Counted from the stretch's first letter, positions 47,094 to 57,406 are shown. The stretch is 64,000 nt of DNA from Larix kaempferi (GCA_027924585.1 BSBM01000307.1:16601501-16665500); one strand, 5' to 3'. Notes: a model not told the origin generated them from the letters alone. Numbers and translations are program-made.

Positions 47094-48536
47094 ATCACTT
47101 ATGCCGCTCCTGATCAACCCATGTTAGACTCAGGTACCCACCACTTGTTAATGATGTCATCCACCTATGTCAACCTCCAAACCCGTCGAAACCAATATGG
47201 CTCCACCCCTGAAGCCCCTCCCACCGACAAAAACACTAACGCTCATCCCACTGATCAGACGTTACGTATACCTCCAACTCCACTCGATGGTGCCTCCAAA
47301 GCACCTCGCTTCCCACTTCGTCGCATCAACAATAACCCCAATGCTCGCGCTGCGTCAAATTACAACATTGTAGATGACTTAGCCCAGTCTCCCACAGCCA
47401 TGTCTGCATTAGAAGTCTTAAAAAACTATCCTTCACAGCGCAAGACTTTGCTCTCCGCCATTGGTGCTATTGACCCAAATGATTCACGATTGATAGCCTT
47501 CAATTTGGACCAATCCGAACCACGCCTGCCTTCCACTTTAGCGTTCCAAGTTTCTATTTCCATTCAGAATCTTGTCATCCATCAGTGCATTATCGATGAA
47601 GGTGCCTCTACATGCGTTATGTCCACATTCGTTTGGCAGAAGTTGGGATCCCCTACTCTCCAGCAGTCCACCACTGCGTTGCGAGCCTACGACGGTCGTT
47701 CGGCTCAACCCCAAGGTCTCTTAGCTAATGTCCCCGTCCAGTTGGTTGGTAAAACCGTACTCATTGACATAGAGGTCATCAATGCCCAACTTGATTATAA
47801 CCTCTTACTTGGCTGCAGCTACATGTATGCCATGCGGGCGGTTGCCTCATTCGTTTTTCGTACCATGATGTTCCCCCATGACGAACGCGTGGTCAAGGTC
47901 GACCAACTCACCTATTACGATCCCAATGCTCCCGCTGCACTCGAAAATGTTCTCCCCGTGATTGAAAAACCTGTTTGTGGTGCAACTACCTCATTTGTTT
48001 CCTCCGTGGGACCCAGACTTTACTCAGATACGCCGATGACCTCAACATTCCAATCCATTCCACCCCCGTCAGCCGTGACCGAAGTATCTGACCTATGTAC
48101 TCTTTCCCACAATACGCAAACACCCAACAATCAGCCACCCTTGTTACCCAAACCACCATTGGTACCTAGTCACATTGGTGTTACACCCATCCACACAATC
48201 CCCTTCCTATTCCCTCCCTCAGGAGTAGTAAGCACCCCGGTTATGGCTACCCTCAGCCTCCCCGGATTAACCTTAGGATTACCCATGTGGTATATTTTGC
48301 CTCATATTCCCCCGCCGACACCAAATGTCGTCCCACAACCAGTGCAGCCCATTGCTACTACTAGTCAACCACCTCCCGGTGTCACTACCCCTTCGTCATC
48401 TACGAATCCCCCCCCTCTTATCAAGCACACTGGGGGCAGAGGCCCACAACCATACACTGCTGTACCCCTACCTAAAGTAGTTAAACCCCCCCCCCCCCCC
48501 CGTGTTTCGTGCTCCTCCCAAATGCTCATTGTGTAA
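47094..48536 (+). pseudogene. Element B retropepsin region
   Basis: The open frame after the last gag TAG encodes a retropepsin domain. Its core is QVSISIQNLVIHQCIIDEGA, with active site D-E-G-A-S (Asp codon at 47595), then VQLVGKTVLIDIEVI and YNLLLGCSYMYAMRAVASF. The family motif is usually D-[ST]-G-[AS]; Glu in the second place matches element A. Near 48240 the motif MATLSLPGLTLGLPMW recurs, as in element A. The frame ends at TAA 48534 just after a run of C at 48487-48500, where a frame change links to the next segment. Confidence 0.85.
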
Positions 48537-49068
48537 TGAGTTAGGCCATCCAACTCATCAATTCCCACAATTACCTACATTACAAGAACACATGCAAATG
48601 CTGGACGACGACCCCAACATCCCGGTTGTCGAACTCGATCCAACCCCTAAACCTCGTGATAAATCACTACGTACCAACCACCCTTGTGCAATATGCGGTA
48701 TTTACGGCCAGTACTCACATCACTGTCCTGATCTCCCAGATTACAGAGCAACTCTCTACGAGATGAATAATTTGGACCTTGAGACGGCACCCCCCACAAT
48801 TGAGGAGATCCACCCCCCAGTATCACCCTCATCCGGAGAGATTCATACCATTTATATGATCTCTTCGACTACCACTCCCTCGTCAACCGATTTGACAACT
48901 CACAGTTTTCGCAATGATGAGGAGATTCTAGAGGCTCTCACTGCCCTGGATTATCCCTGGGATGACATGCATCATCGTTCCTATTTCCTCCCAGAAGACT
49001 CCTCCTCGACCACAGCTACCCAATTTGCGGTTGAGTCCAAAGATTTCCTTCCCACCAAAGTCAACTAG
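48502..49068 (+). pseudogene. Element B post-protease knuckle segment
   Basis: After the poly-C run the frame shifts by one. It encodes CSLCNELGHPTHQFP (knuckle with Phe for the last Cys) and CAICGIYGQYSHHC (Gln for His), both decayed CCHC motifs, followed by an acidic, Thr/Ser-rich linker. It ends in TAG at 49066. In element A the paired knuckles come before the protease, so the order differs. Confidence 0.7.
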
Positions 49069-49995
49069 TTTAAGGATACTATTCCTACTCTTTATGCCTT
49101 TGAGGAAGGTAACATGTCCAACATCTCACCCGTCATCCACATCGATATCTCTGACCCACCTAGTGCTAGTGAAATCATTACCTTAGGAGCCTCCTGCAGT
49201 GAGTATGAGATTGGAGAGTACAAAAAACTTTTCCAATAGTTCTATGATGTCTTTTCCTGGTCCTATACCGAAATGCCTGGTCTCGACCCCGCTATTATAG
49301 AACACCACATTGACACATGGCCAGATGTACCCCCCGTTCGCCAGAAACAGCGCCCCATTCATCCCTCAAAGCTCCCCATTGTTAAAGCAGAGATTGAGAA
49401 ACTTCGCAAAGCAGGATTCATTTATCCTATTGCATATACCACCTGGGTTTCAAACCCCATTCTTGTTAACAAAAAACAAGGCACCATCAGAGTATGTACT
49501 GACTTCCGTGATTTAAACCGCGCCTGTCCCAAAGACAACTTCCCCATGCCATTTATTGACCAACTCATTGATGCATGTGCAGGGCATGAAGTCCTATCTT
49601 TCATGGAGGGTTTTTCCAGATACAACCAGATTCAGATCCATAAGGAGGATCAGTACAAGACTGCCTTTACCACCCCATGGGGCACCTTTGGCTATTATGT
49701 CATGCCTTTCGGCCTCAAAAATGCTGGTGCCACCTTCCAGCGGGCCATGACCTATTGTTTTCACGACTTGGTCCATATCCTGCTAGTCTATCTTGACGAC
49801 CTTACAGCTCGTTCCCAAAAATGATCAGACCACCTTAACGACCTCCAGCAAGTTTTTTTGCGTTGTCACAAATATCAAATCCGCTTGAACCCACACAAAT
49901 GTGTCTTTTGCGTTCCAGCAGGCCAGTTGTTGGGTTTCATTGTTTCCCAGAAAGTAATTGCTGTTGATCCCCTGAAAGTCCAAGCCATCATAGAC
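49069..49995 (+). pseudogene. Element B reverse transcriptase, truncated
   Basis: After TAG at 49066 and another at 49237 the frame gives a Gypsy RT. It has IEKLRKAGFIYPI, SNPILVNKKQGTIRVCTDF, RDLNRACPKDNFPMPFID, TAFTTPWGTFGYYVMPFGLK and HILLVYLDDL with the catalytic YLDD. TGA at 49822 interrupts, then the thumb start follows (RLNPHKCVFCVPAGQLLGFI). Homology ends at about 49990, where the antisense gene begins. RNase H and integrase are missing, so this copy cannot make or insert cDNA alone. Confidence 0.9.
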
Positions 49996-51289
49996 CTTAA
50001 CTCCCGTGGAGCCCTCAGACAGTCCTGAATCACCTCCGGATCCACGTCCCTCCACCCATCATCAGTCACTCCCACCAGCAACCGATCCAGAAGCATCCGT
50101 ACGGAATCCAAAGTCCCCTCAGCGTCCCGTCGACGCACCTCCCCTCGGCTTGGCAGGGCTAGTACCGCCACATTCCCCCTGTGCGCTACATGTCCTGGTG
50201 GTGGTCTCGGGCCAACGTCTGTAGATCACCCATCAGTCAGTAACAGTGTATAAAAAACCTATCATACACAATACTTGACATCAACAACAATCAAGCAAAT
50301 CAATACGTACCATCTGGTCCCCACACCTGCCTTGGCGGCCGTGGTGCCTCTGGATCCCTGGTATAGTCCATATCTCTGTATGGATAATCATCCAGTGTCA
50401 GCAGCATCTACAGCCACTAAAGGTAGAGCTCCTGCGTAAAGTATCTCCCAACCTCACCACCGCCCCGACGACGCATCATCTCTCCCCACCGCACCATGTG
50501 TGGCTCCCTCAGTCCTCTTGCCCTGACCGGCACCCGCGGTTGCAGTGTAGGTACCCGCTCCATAAAGAAGGCACACAGAAAGGATCCATAACAGAATCCC
50601 TTGCCAGATTCCTTCACCGATGTCAGCTGCCGCTGAACATAAGTAAGGAACATCTGGCCCCAAACATAATACACACCATCCAGCACCCGCTCCAATAGCT
50701 GCATCTGGCCCCCGGATACCTTGTCAGGTGACTGGGACCCCAAAACTCGCACAACACACGCCGCAATTGCCTGTACTACTGGCTCCTGCAGGTCCACCAC
50801 CCGGAGTGCATTCCTCTGCACCCTAGCCTCTAGAACACAGTACCGCTCCAACATATCCTCCATATCCACATTCGTGGATACTCATGGCTGCATATCTGCC
50901 ACCCTACCTAGACAAGGCAACCCCGTCAGGAAGTATACATCTGAGAGGGTGAGATCCACTCTCTCCCCCTGCACCCTGAATGCCTGAATGTTCGGCTCCC
51001 AAAAGCTCACTAACCGGTTCAGCAGCAGCGCTGCTGAACGCATCATAGGCACCTGTGCAAACTTCAGCAGTCTACACAACCCCAATGTCGACCGCACATG
51101 CCGATCCCTCCGGATGACATCCACTATCTCATCCAAGACATCCCGCTCTCGCCAAAGCACCAACGGCATCCTGTCAATCACACAAGGCAAACTCATCAGA
51201 CTCATGTCAAAGAAGTAAACCTGCTTCCCCCCCCCCAGGGGAAACCCTAAAAGCTCAATCCCAATCGTGGCTTTAGGGCCCCTTGCCAC
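49990..51289 (-). pseudogene. Antisense gene with Plant Mobile Domain, one intron
   Basis: The minus strand from ATG at 51289 encodes a PMD-type (PF10536-like) region. It has FWEPNIQAFRVQGERVDLTL then SDVYFLTGLPCLG, the usual [FW].P.T.tF....E.tlTL.DV..LtGLP..G pattern, followed by RYCVLEARVQRNALRV and further helical sequence. Exon 1 runs to 50311, an intron follows (50310-50219), and exon 2 runs open to about 49990 and beyond. Stops are one TGA near 50880 and two TAG near 50400. PMD proteins (for example MAIN) are host or transposon-borne; their biochemical role is unclear. Antisense extra ORFs with PMD have been reported in plant Tat elements, which fits. Confidence 0.8.
50219..50310 (-). 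other. 92-bp intron in the antisense gene
   Basis: On the minus strand the sequence opens GTACGTATTG and closes GATCTACAG. It is T-rich and has a branch-like tactgac about 20 bases before the acceptor. Unspliced, the frame does not continue; joining 50311 to 50218 makes a GAC codon and keeps it open for more than 70 codons with no stop. That supports real splicing of an antisense transcript. Confidence 0.75.
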
Positions 51290-51369
51290 AGTTTCCTACC
51301 GTGGCTATCAAGGCTACAGGCGCGGTCTCAGACTGCGCCTGTAGGAGCCGAACTCGCTGTCTTGAACCG

Positions 51370-51520
51370 CGTGTCCAGCCTCGAAACGCGCAGTACCAGA
51401 CCGTGTATTCCAACCCAAACATCGCGGTCCCCGGCTGTGTGATTCACCCTGGAACCCACGGTCCCCGACCGCGGTTCCACCCTACAAACCCACAGTCCAC
51501 CCCACGTGGACCGTACAAAA
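51370..51520. repeat. GC-rich repeats with inverted motifs upstream of antisense gene
   Basis: Four diverged units of about 30-38 bp carry a (c)(a/g)gtcc(c)c(c/g)(a/g)(a/c)cc(g) core, at about 51389, 51427, 51462 and 51491. Several contain small palindromes such as cggtccccgaccg. They lie in the likely 5' region of the antisense gene. Confidence 0.55.
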
Positions 51521-51716
51521 ACTACCCTGGGACTCACTACCCTTCTCCCGAACCCAATGAAAATGCAGGTATGAGTTTGACGGAATACTTGTAACTCCCG
51601 GCTCTGAAAACGGCCAGTCGGATCGTCCAGAAACACCAACTCAACTCTGGTCCACTCTGATCACTAGTCAAAGTCAACAAGTCCAAATGATACTTGTCAT
51701 GTTGGCCCCACTCACT

Positions 51717-51723
51717 GTTTATA
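51717..51723 (-). promoter_or_regulatory. TATA-like box for the antisense gene
   Basis: The minus strand has tataaac about 430 bases before the ATG at 51289. It is a plausible core promoter, but AT-rich words are common, so this is weak. Confidence 0.3.
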
Positions 51724-51734
51724 GTCCGTTGACT

Positions 51735-52215
51735 TTTTCTTGTTTTGGCCATTCTGCGCCCATACGGAGTCCATTTTTTGAACCGTTTCCACCACTGGAA
51801 TCAGCATGACGAGACCGTCATGATGGTCAAATTGTTCTTTTATTTTTTCCACATTATTTTTTGGGAATTTTTTAGATGCCACTGGTTGCCTCGATTTGCG
51901 TGCCACTTCGGCTGCTCTCCATTTTTGATATATTTTATATCATCGGATTCATTTTTTCGAGCCCGTGATGATGCTTGAGATCATTTCTCACTCTCACCCC
52001 CATAATTTTTGGGTATTTTTTCCAAAATACCCCCCGTCACTTCGGTTTGCGTGCCACTTCGGCCATTCTCCGTTTTTGACAATTTATATATCGCCGGATT
52101 CATTTTTCCGAGCTCGTGATGATGCTTGAGGTCATTTCTCTCTCTCACCAGGTACAATTTCAACATTGTGTCCCGACACCTTACTACCTCGATTTGCGTG
52201 CCACATCGGCCACCA
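51735..52215. repeat. About 150-bp tandem repeat, three clear copies and one decayed
   Basis: The phrase (t)cg(a/g)tttgcgtgccac(t/a)tcgg recurs at 51891, 52042 and 52189, followed by ggattcattttt.cgag and gatgatgcttgag(a/g)tcatttctc. An older copy starts near 51740. Spacing is 151 and 147 bp. Confidence 0.85.
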
Positions 52216-52392
52216 TCGAATTGTTCCACCTTTTTACATGAGCCATTCACTCCTTTCATACTGCAATTATTTCGTTATTTTGCCACCATTCATTATCCCA
52301 CAAGGAGACCCACCAGTGTTCCCCCTACCCTCGTTCTTGGTCATCATCAATGTTCCTTGATTGAGTGCTTCCTCCTTGCCTGACCATTTCTT

Positions 52393-52940
52393 TTGTTCGG
52401 TATAATTTTATCCCTTTTTCGGGTCGGACGAGTCCTTTACGAAAAAGGCACTTAGGGAGTTTCTGTTAAGCTCTTTTCTGACTCCTAAAACAATGAAAAG
52501 ATCGTCGAGCAATCTTGCTACCTTTCATGCTCGTTAAAGTACCTGAAAGGGCATCTATCTGGTATAAGTTTAACCCTTTTCCAGACCTGGTAGACTAATT
52601 ACGAAAAAGGAATACTCTAGTTACACTGGCTAGAAGAGTTCTTCATTGCATCCTTTTATGCTTCTTCGGGCCTTGGAGACTAACACACGAAAAAGCAACC
52701 TCTTGGAGTCTTCTTATCGCTTTCAGACTCTCTAAAATTGAAAGCAACCACGAGCATGAACTGTCCTGGGCTTGTACAAATCCACGCGACAGTACCATTC
52801 CATTATTTCAAAGTCTTCTTATCGCTTTCAGACTCCTTAAAATTGAAAGCAATCACGAGCATGAACTGTCCTGGGCTCGTATAAATCCACACGGCATTAC
52901 CATTTTACACACACTTCTTCTAGTTCCTTAACCCATGAAG
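52393..52940 (+). other. Second array of H-type pseudoknot-like units
   Basis: Units have the same X-A-X'-A' layout as 7308-8305. Best: TTGTTCGG/TCGGACGA (52393, 52424) with CCTTTTTCG/CGAAAAAGG (52413, 52440); GGAGT/ACTCC (52456, 52481) with TCTTTTC/GAAAAGA (52472, 52495); CGAGC/GCTCG (52506, 52529) with CCTTTCA/TGAAAGG (52521, 52544); TCTATC/GGTAGA (52554, 52589) with CCTTTT/AAAAGG (52575, 52605); GAGTC/GACTC (52706, 52726) with GCTTTCA/TGAAAGC (52719, 52739); CGAGC/GCTTG (52751, 52770) with ACTGTC/GACAGT (52760, 52788); AGTC/GACT (52812, 52831) with GCTTTCA/TGAAAGC (52824, 52844). Units near 52617, 52638 and after 52890 are less clear. Unit order matches element A in part, allowing direct covariation tests. 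Confidence 0.75.
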
Positions 52941-52949
52941 AAGTCCCCC

Positions 52950-53887
52950 CATGCCTCTTGGCACTATGATCGATCATCTCGGTAGCACCCCCAATCAGGT
53001 CGCCTTTGTTCAGAGTATTCTGCAGTCTCCTACCATTTTGCACCAACTTGAGTATCACTCACCCCAGTCCCCATCCTTGATCCATTACAGCTATGATCCC
53101 TTTCCCACCAGTCAGTTTCATATGCTGCCCGATCATCCCCACCGTCATACTCTGAACAAAGGAAGTTTGAGTCCACCCACTCTACTTGCCCAATTATCCT
53201 CCACAGTCTGACAGTCCTACCATCAGTACTCTCACACTTCTGTTCTCCACCTCGCGCTCCTATCAAGGAAACATCATTGCCTTGCTAGTTGCAGGTCTCC
53301 CTCTGTCGACGACAGCCCCTCTATTCTAGAGGATAGACCCAGAGGTTCCTGTTCCTTAGACCCATCACCATCTGTGGTGAGTGCCTACAGACCATTTTGA
53401 GAGTCATCATTGCCTCTCCGAGTGGTGGTTTCTCACATGCTCGACTTCAACACCTTGATCGCATCGTTGAGAATCGCGCAGGGTTTACATCCCTGCAATT
53501 ATTGGTCGAAGACCCCAGATTTCCCCCGACTCTATCACATTAGTGAGTCCCTTCGGAATTCCCAGTTATATGTTCCCATGGATGTCCGGTTTGCGTTGGT
53601 GATTGTATTCGGAAGCCATCCAGTTATATGCTTCCTTGAGTACCCAGTTCAGTGTACCATTGAGAGTATGACTCCCCGTCATTATGATCCAGCAGTTCAT
53701 CAGTTCCTCCGGTACCCCACTCAGTAGCACTGTTTTTATTCCAGTGTATTAGTTCTTCAGCTCAGACATGGTCATCCCAGCCATATGTCACAGATTCGTG
53801 TCCCCTCTGGACCCTTATGATGTACACAGTGGTTCTCTATGTATTTTCCAGGTCCTCCTTGTTCAGGCCTCACAGTTTTTTATTATG
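52950..53887 (+). other. Element B 3' spacer, no gene
   Basis: No coding family was recognised. Frames such as 53410-53727 match nothing known. It is equivalent in place to 8306-9528 of element A. Confidence 0.5.
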
Positions 53888-54125
53888 TATCTTGATACGA
53901 GCATGGGTATGCCTGCCTCGTCCATCTATTGAGATTCTTCCTCATTCATTATTTGAGGCCGTGTATATTTCAGTTCCCCATATTTTGGACCCCATTGTTA
54001 TTATTATCCTATATCTTGATACGAGCATGGGAATGCTCACCTCGTCCATATGTTCAGATTATTCCTCATTCATTATTGAGGTCATGTACTTTCAGTTTTT
54101 GCAGTTTGTTCGGGACCGTTGTTCC
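53888..54125. repeat. 124-bp tandem repeat, two copies
   Basis: Copies start at 53888 and 54012 with tatcttgatacgagcatggg and continue with cctcgtccat and ttcctcattcattattgagg-like blocks. They are clearly diverged. Confidence 0.85.
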
Positions 54126-54220
54126 GGGCTCTAGTTCGTTCCTTCTCTTCTCCACACCCCAGGAAAACCATAAAAGACTTATGATGTCTATCAGCCATAC
54201 GATGAGCTCCTGCCCTCACA

Positions 54221-54235
54221 CATTAGGGGGTAATC
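54221..54235 (+). promoter_or_regulatory. Polypurine tract of element B
   Basis: cattagggggtaatc ends exactly at the 3' LTR start. It matches the tract of element A (9529-9542) in type and spacing. Confidence 0.8.
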
Positions 54236-54950
54236 TGTTAACACCCAAAAAGTGCTCACTACCTCATCTACCCCTTTACATGACTCATTTGTCCATATTT
54301 CCTACCATATTTGCCTCCAAAAGCCCACAAAACCATTAAAAAAGCCTCCAAAAGGCCAAAAAACTTTTTTTCCCCCCAAAATAATCCAAAATTCCTCCAA
54401 AATAGCAAAAACCCTCTAAAAAGGGAATAAAAATATAAAAAAAAAAGAGGAAAAAGAGGAAAAAAGGAGGAAAAAACCCTATACAGCTGACCTAGACCAT
54501 ATGGTTCCCAAAACCATGGGCCATCACTCCACCACTAAAAACCTATAAATAGGTGATGGAGGCCCCTCATTTCATATCCACAATCAAATACACCCTTACT
54601 CTGCCAAAATCACTCTTGAAACCCTAGCTCACCCTTGAGCTACTTTCACCCTTGAGTGCCCCTTTGGCCCATTTCCAACCCTTTGGAGAAAGAGAAAGGA
54701 GAAAAGATGGAGTTTGGAGCAACCCTCTTGGACTATTGCAAGAACTTCACCAACCTTCACATTGGAGGTATAATCTTTAATACAAAAAACCATTTTTATT
54801 TCTTGTCTTTTATGTTTCATGCACATGTTTAGAATAATTTCCATTTTAATGTATTGTCTTTCATTTACTGTTTATTGAACTGCTACTAAGGAGTCCATTC
54901 TCCTTAGTAGGTGCTCATTTGCACAAGCTGGGGTGAAAACCCTAGCTACA
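54236..54950 (+). repeat. Element B 3' LTR (715 bp)
   Basis: It starts TGTTAACACCC and ends AGCTACA, followed by the duplicated target acaac. TATA box tataaat is at 54544-54550. Confidence 0.95.
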
Positions 54951-54955
54951 ACAAC

Positions 54956-55600
54956 CAAGTATGGGTCGAGACCATTCTCAAATTTTTAATACTTAGTGGC
55001 CCAAACAACAAATGCAATACCCTCCTTAAACATGATATCTTACCATGCCTTGGAAATAATGGACACCTCAAATAACCCAGGGCTACCAATGGTCATAGGG
55101 TTGGCAAGGAAATCCTTTTGGAAATCAACAATAATCAACCCCACAACAACAACTATTACCTCAACAACAACTACAACTACCTGCAAATAATCATACTCTG
55201 ATGCCTCAAATTCCTACACAACCACTCCTAAACCCAACAATAAATCATTTCAACCCACTTATGGTACTGGGTTGTCGGGATACTCTACATATTCCGTTTC
55301 CCCTGCAAAATGTCAAGATATTCATCTACAATCGGGGAAAACTCTTAATGATAGGAGTTTTCCAATTATGACAAAACAATATGGCGAGGAAGTCTAAGAA
55401 CTTGTAGTAGAGCATTATGAGGATCATCCTCCTATAACATCTCAACCTACTTCCCTTGAAGCTTCAAACCAACCACAATCATCAGGGATTGCACATTTTC
55501 TTCTCTTCCTAAAGAGGTTAAGCCTATAAAAACCCCTCACTCAACCTGAGATTGACTTATTAGGAGAGTTACATAATTTTTGTGTTAAAATTCCATTATT
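54956..55600 (+). pseudogene. Gypsy gag linker, resumed after element B (relic)
   Basis: Asn- and Pro-rich sequence continues the split gag of the old Gypsy element (for example an aacaac-rich tract at 55140-55170). Frames are broken by many stops. No domain is present. Confidence 0.45.
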
Positions 55601-55639
55601 TTAGACAATCAATGATGTTCCCATGTATACCAAGACTAT

Positions 55640-56210
55640 TAAAGAAATTTGACTGAAGAAATCTGGTAGAAAATGAAAAGATCCTCAAATTGTTCATGTG
55701 GTCGATTAGTTAGCAGATTTAATGCTTGGAAATATATTTACTACTAAATACATAGATCCACGTAGACCAGTAATTGATGTCCAAATTAACAACGTATATA
55801 TCTCCAACTCTTTGATAGATTTGGGAGCTAGTATTAATGTTATGCCAAAATAAACTATGGGGATCTTAGATGGCCTAACCTATGATAAACTCCTACAATT
55901 CTCTAATTAGTAGACTAATCCAATGTTAAACCTGAAGGTATTTTAGAGGATGTAGATATTTTCATAGAATCCTATGAGTATCCTACAAATTTTATTGTTC
56001 TACATCCAAAATCCAATTGGGAGGTTATCCCTTGATTTTAGGCAGGCCATGGATGGCCATGTTGATGCTTATATGGATTTCAGATGCAATAATATGGAAA
56101 TTTCCCATGCAAACTCTACTAAGATACTCACAATGTATCCCCCTACCAAGCCTAGCACATATCATGAAATTCCTATGTGGTTAGAGAGTGAGGATAGTGA
56201 TGATGAATGA
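55640..56210 (+). pseudogene. Gypsy retropepsin (relic)
   Basis: The frame shows PVIDVQINNVYISNSLIDLG then ASINVMPK, with the active site D-L-G-A-S (Asp at 55818). After a gap come AMDGHVDAYMDFRCNN and ILTMYPPTKPS, the usual ILGRPWMATVDA... block in decayed form. Several stops occur. It cleaved the polyprotein in the intact ancestor. Confidence 0.75.
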
Positions 56211-56413
56211 GTTCAACAAATGCTTACAATTGACATAGTTATATATTTCAAAGAAGAAAAAGAGGATGATGCAATTATTAATTTTATCAGTAATCCATAT
56301 TCATCTTCACAACTAGCCTTCAAGTTCTTCAACTCTATGTTGGATTCATCTATTCAAGAGAATTATGCATTTGTTGATATACCTTTGGCATCATAATCTA
56401 TACCCACCCCTCC

Positions 56414-57406
56414 TTGAGATGTAACCAATTTCACTATACCTCGGTAGAATTTAACCTAGGGAAGACATTGGATATTTATTATGGGTTGTCCACGTTACAA
56501 CAAGAACATTTAATTACGCTTTTGCAAGAATATAGCAATGCATTTTCTTGGGATTATATTGATATTCTAGGGATTCACCTGAATCTCTATACTCAACATA
56601 TTTATATAAAAAATATCTTCGACCTATCAGACAACCCCAATGCATAATGAAGTGTGCATTACGAGAACTAGTCAATGATGAATTGCAGAAGCTACATAAT
56701 GTTAATTTTATCTACCCTATTTCTCGTGGCCAATGGGTTTCACCACTTGTGATCATACCAACGGAAAGGGGGAAATGACATATTTGTATTGATTATTGAG
56801 AGTTTAACAAAGCCACCTAAAAACACCATTTTCCCTCACCATTTATTGACCAAGTTCTTGACACATTAGCAAGGAAGAAATTCATTTTTTACCTTGATGG
56901 GTTCAATGGATATGATCATATTCAAATTTCTCCCAAGGATTTGGATAATATTTACTTATCCTTGGAGAACATTTTCCTACTGAGTACTAGTAACCTTTGG
57001 CCTTTGTAATGCACCTGCTACTTTTTAGGTGTATGTTATTGGAATTTTTTTAGATTCGATTCATGATTGTTTCAAATTTTATATGGATGATTGTATAGTC
57101 TATGGTAAGACATTCGATGAAGACTTGGTTAATTTAGAAAAGGTGCTTAAACAGTGTAAGGAAACAAATCTTTCCCTTAGCAATGAGAAATGCCATACGT
57201 TACTTACTCATGGAATTGTTCTTGGTCATCGCATTTCTTCTACAAGTATCAAAGTGGATTTGAACAAAAAAGAGGTAATATCTAATCTTCCTATTGTGAA
57301 AACACAAAAAGATGTCTATAGATTTTTGGGGCATGTTGGTTACTATCATCAATTTGTTGAAAATTATACTAATATTGTGTCCCCTTTGTTTGCATTACTT
57401 TCCTAA
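56414..57406 (+). pseudogene. Gypsy reverse transcriptase (relic)
   Basis: The first part (56414-56647) has LQEYSNAFSWDY, the connection before RT. The palm is found in broken frames from 56660 to 57050. From 57029 the frame has FKFYMDDCIVYGKTFDEDL with the catalytic YMDD, CKETNLSLSNEKCHTLL and VYRFLGHVGYYHQFVENY. Many stops make it inactive. Confidence 0.87.

Larger units (their letters stand above)
41298..54950 (+). mobile_element. Element B: Tat-like Gypsy retrotransposon with antisense gene
   Basis: A 13.65-kb element with LTRs of 703 and 715 bp, about 98% alike by eye, and a perfect duplication acaac (41293-41297, 54951-54955). In order: LTR, primer site, 64-bp repeats, leader, gag with duplicated core, protease, extra knuckles, partial RT, antisense Plant Mobile Domain gene, 150-bp repeats, pseudoknot-like array, spacer with 124-bp repeats, purine tract, LTR. 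RNase H and integrase are absent. The antisense extra gene and primer-site type fit the Tat lineage, for which extra ORFs are known. Confidence 0.93.

Noticed and set aside
53410-54339. Frames of 105-136 codons in the element B 3' spacer
   Set aside because: They overlap a 124-bp tandem repeat and the LTR border, with no domain or homologous frame in element A.
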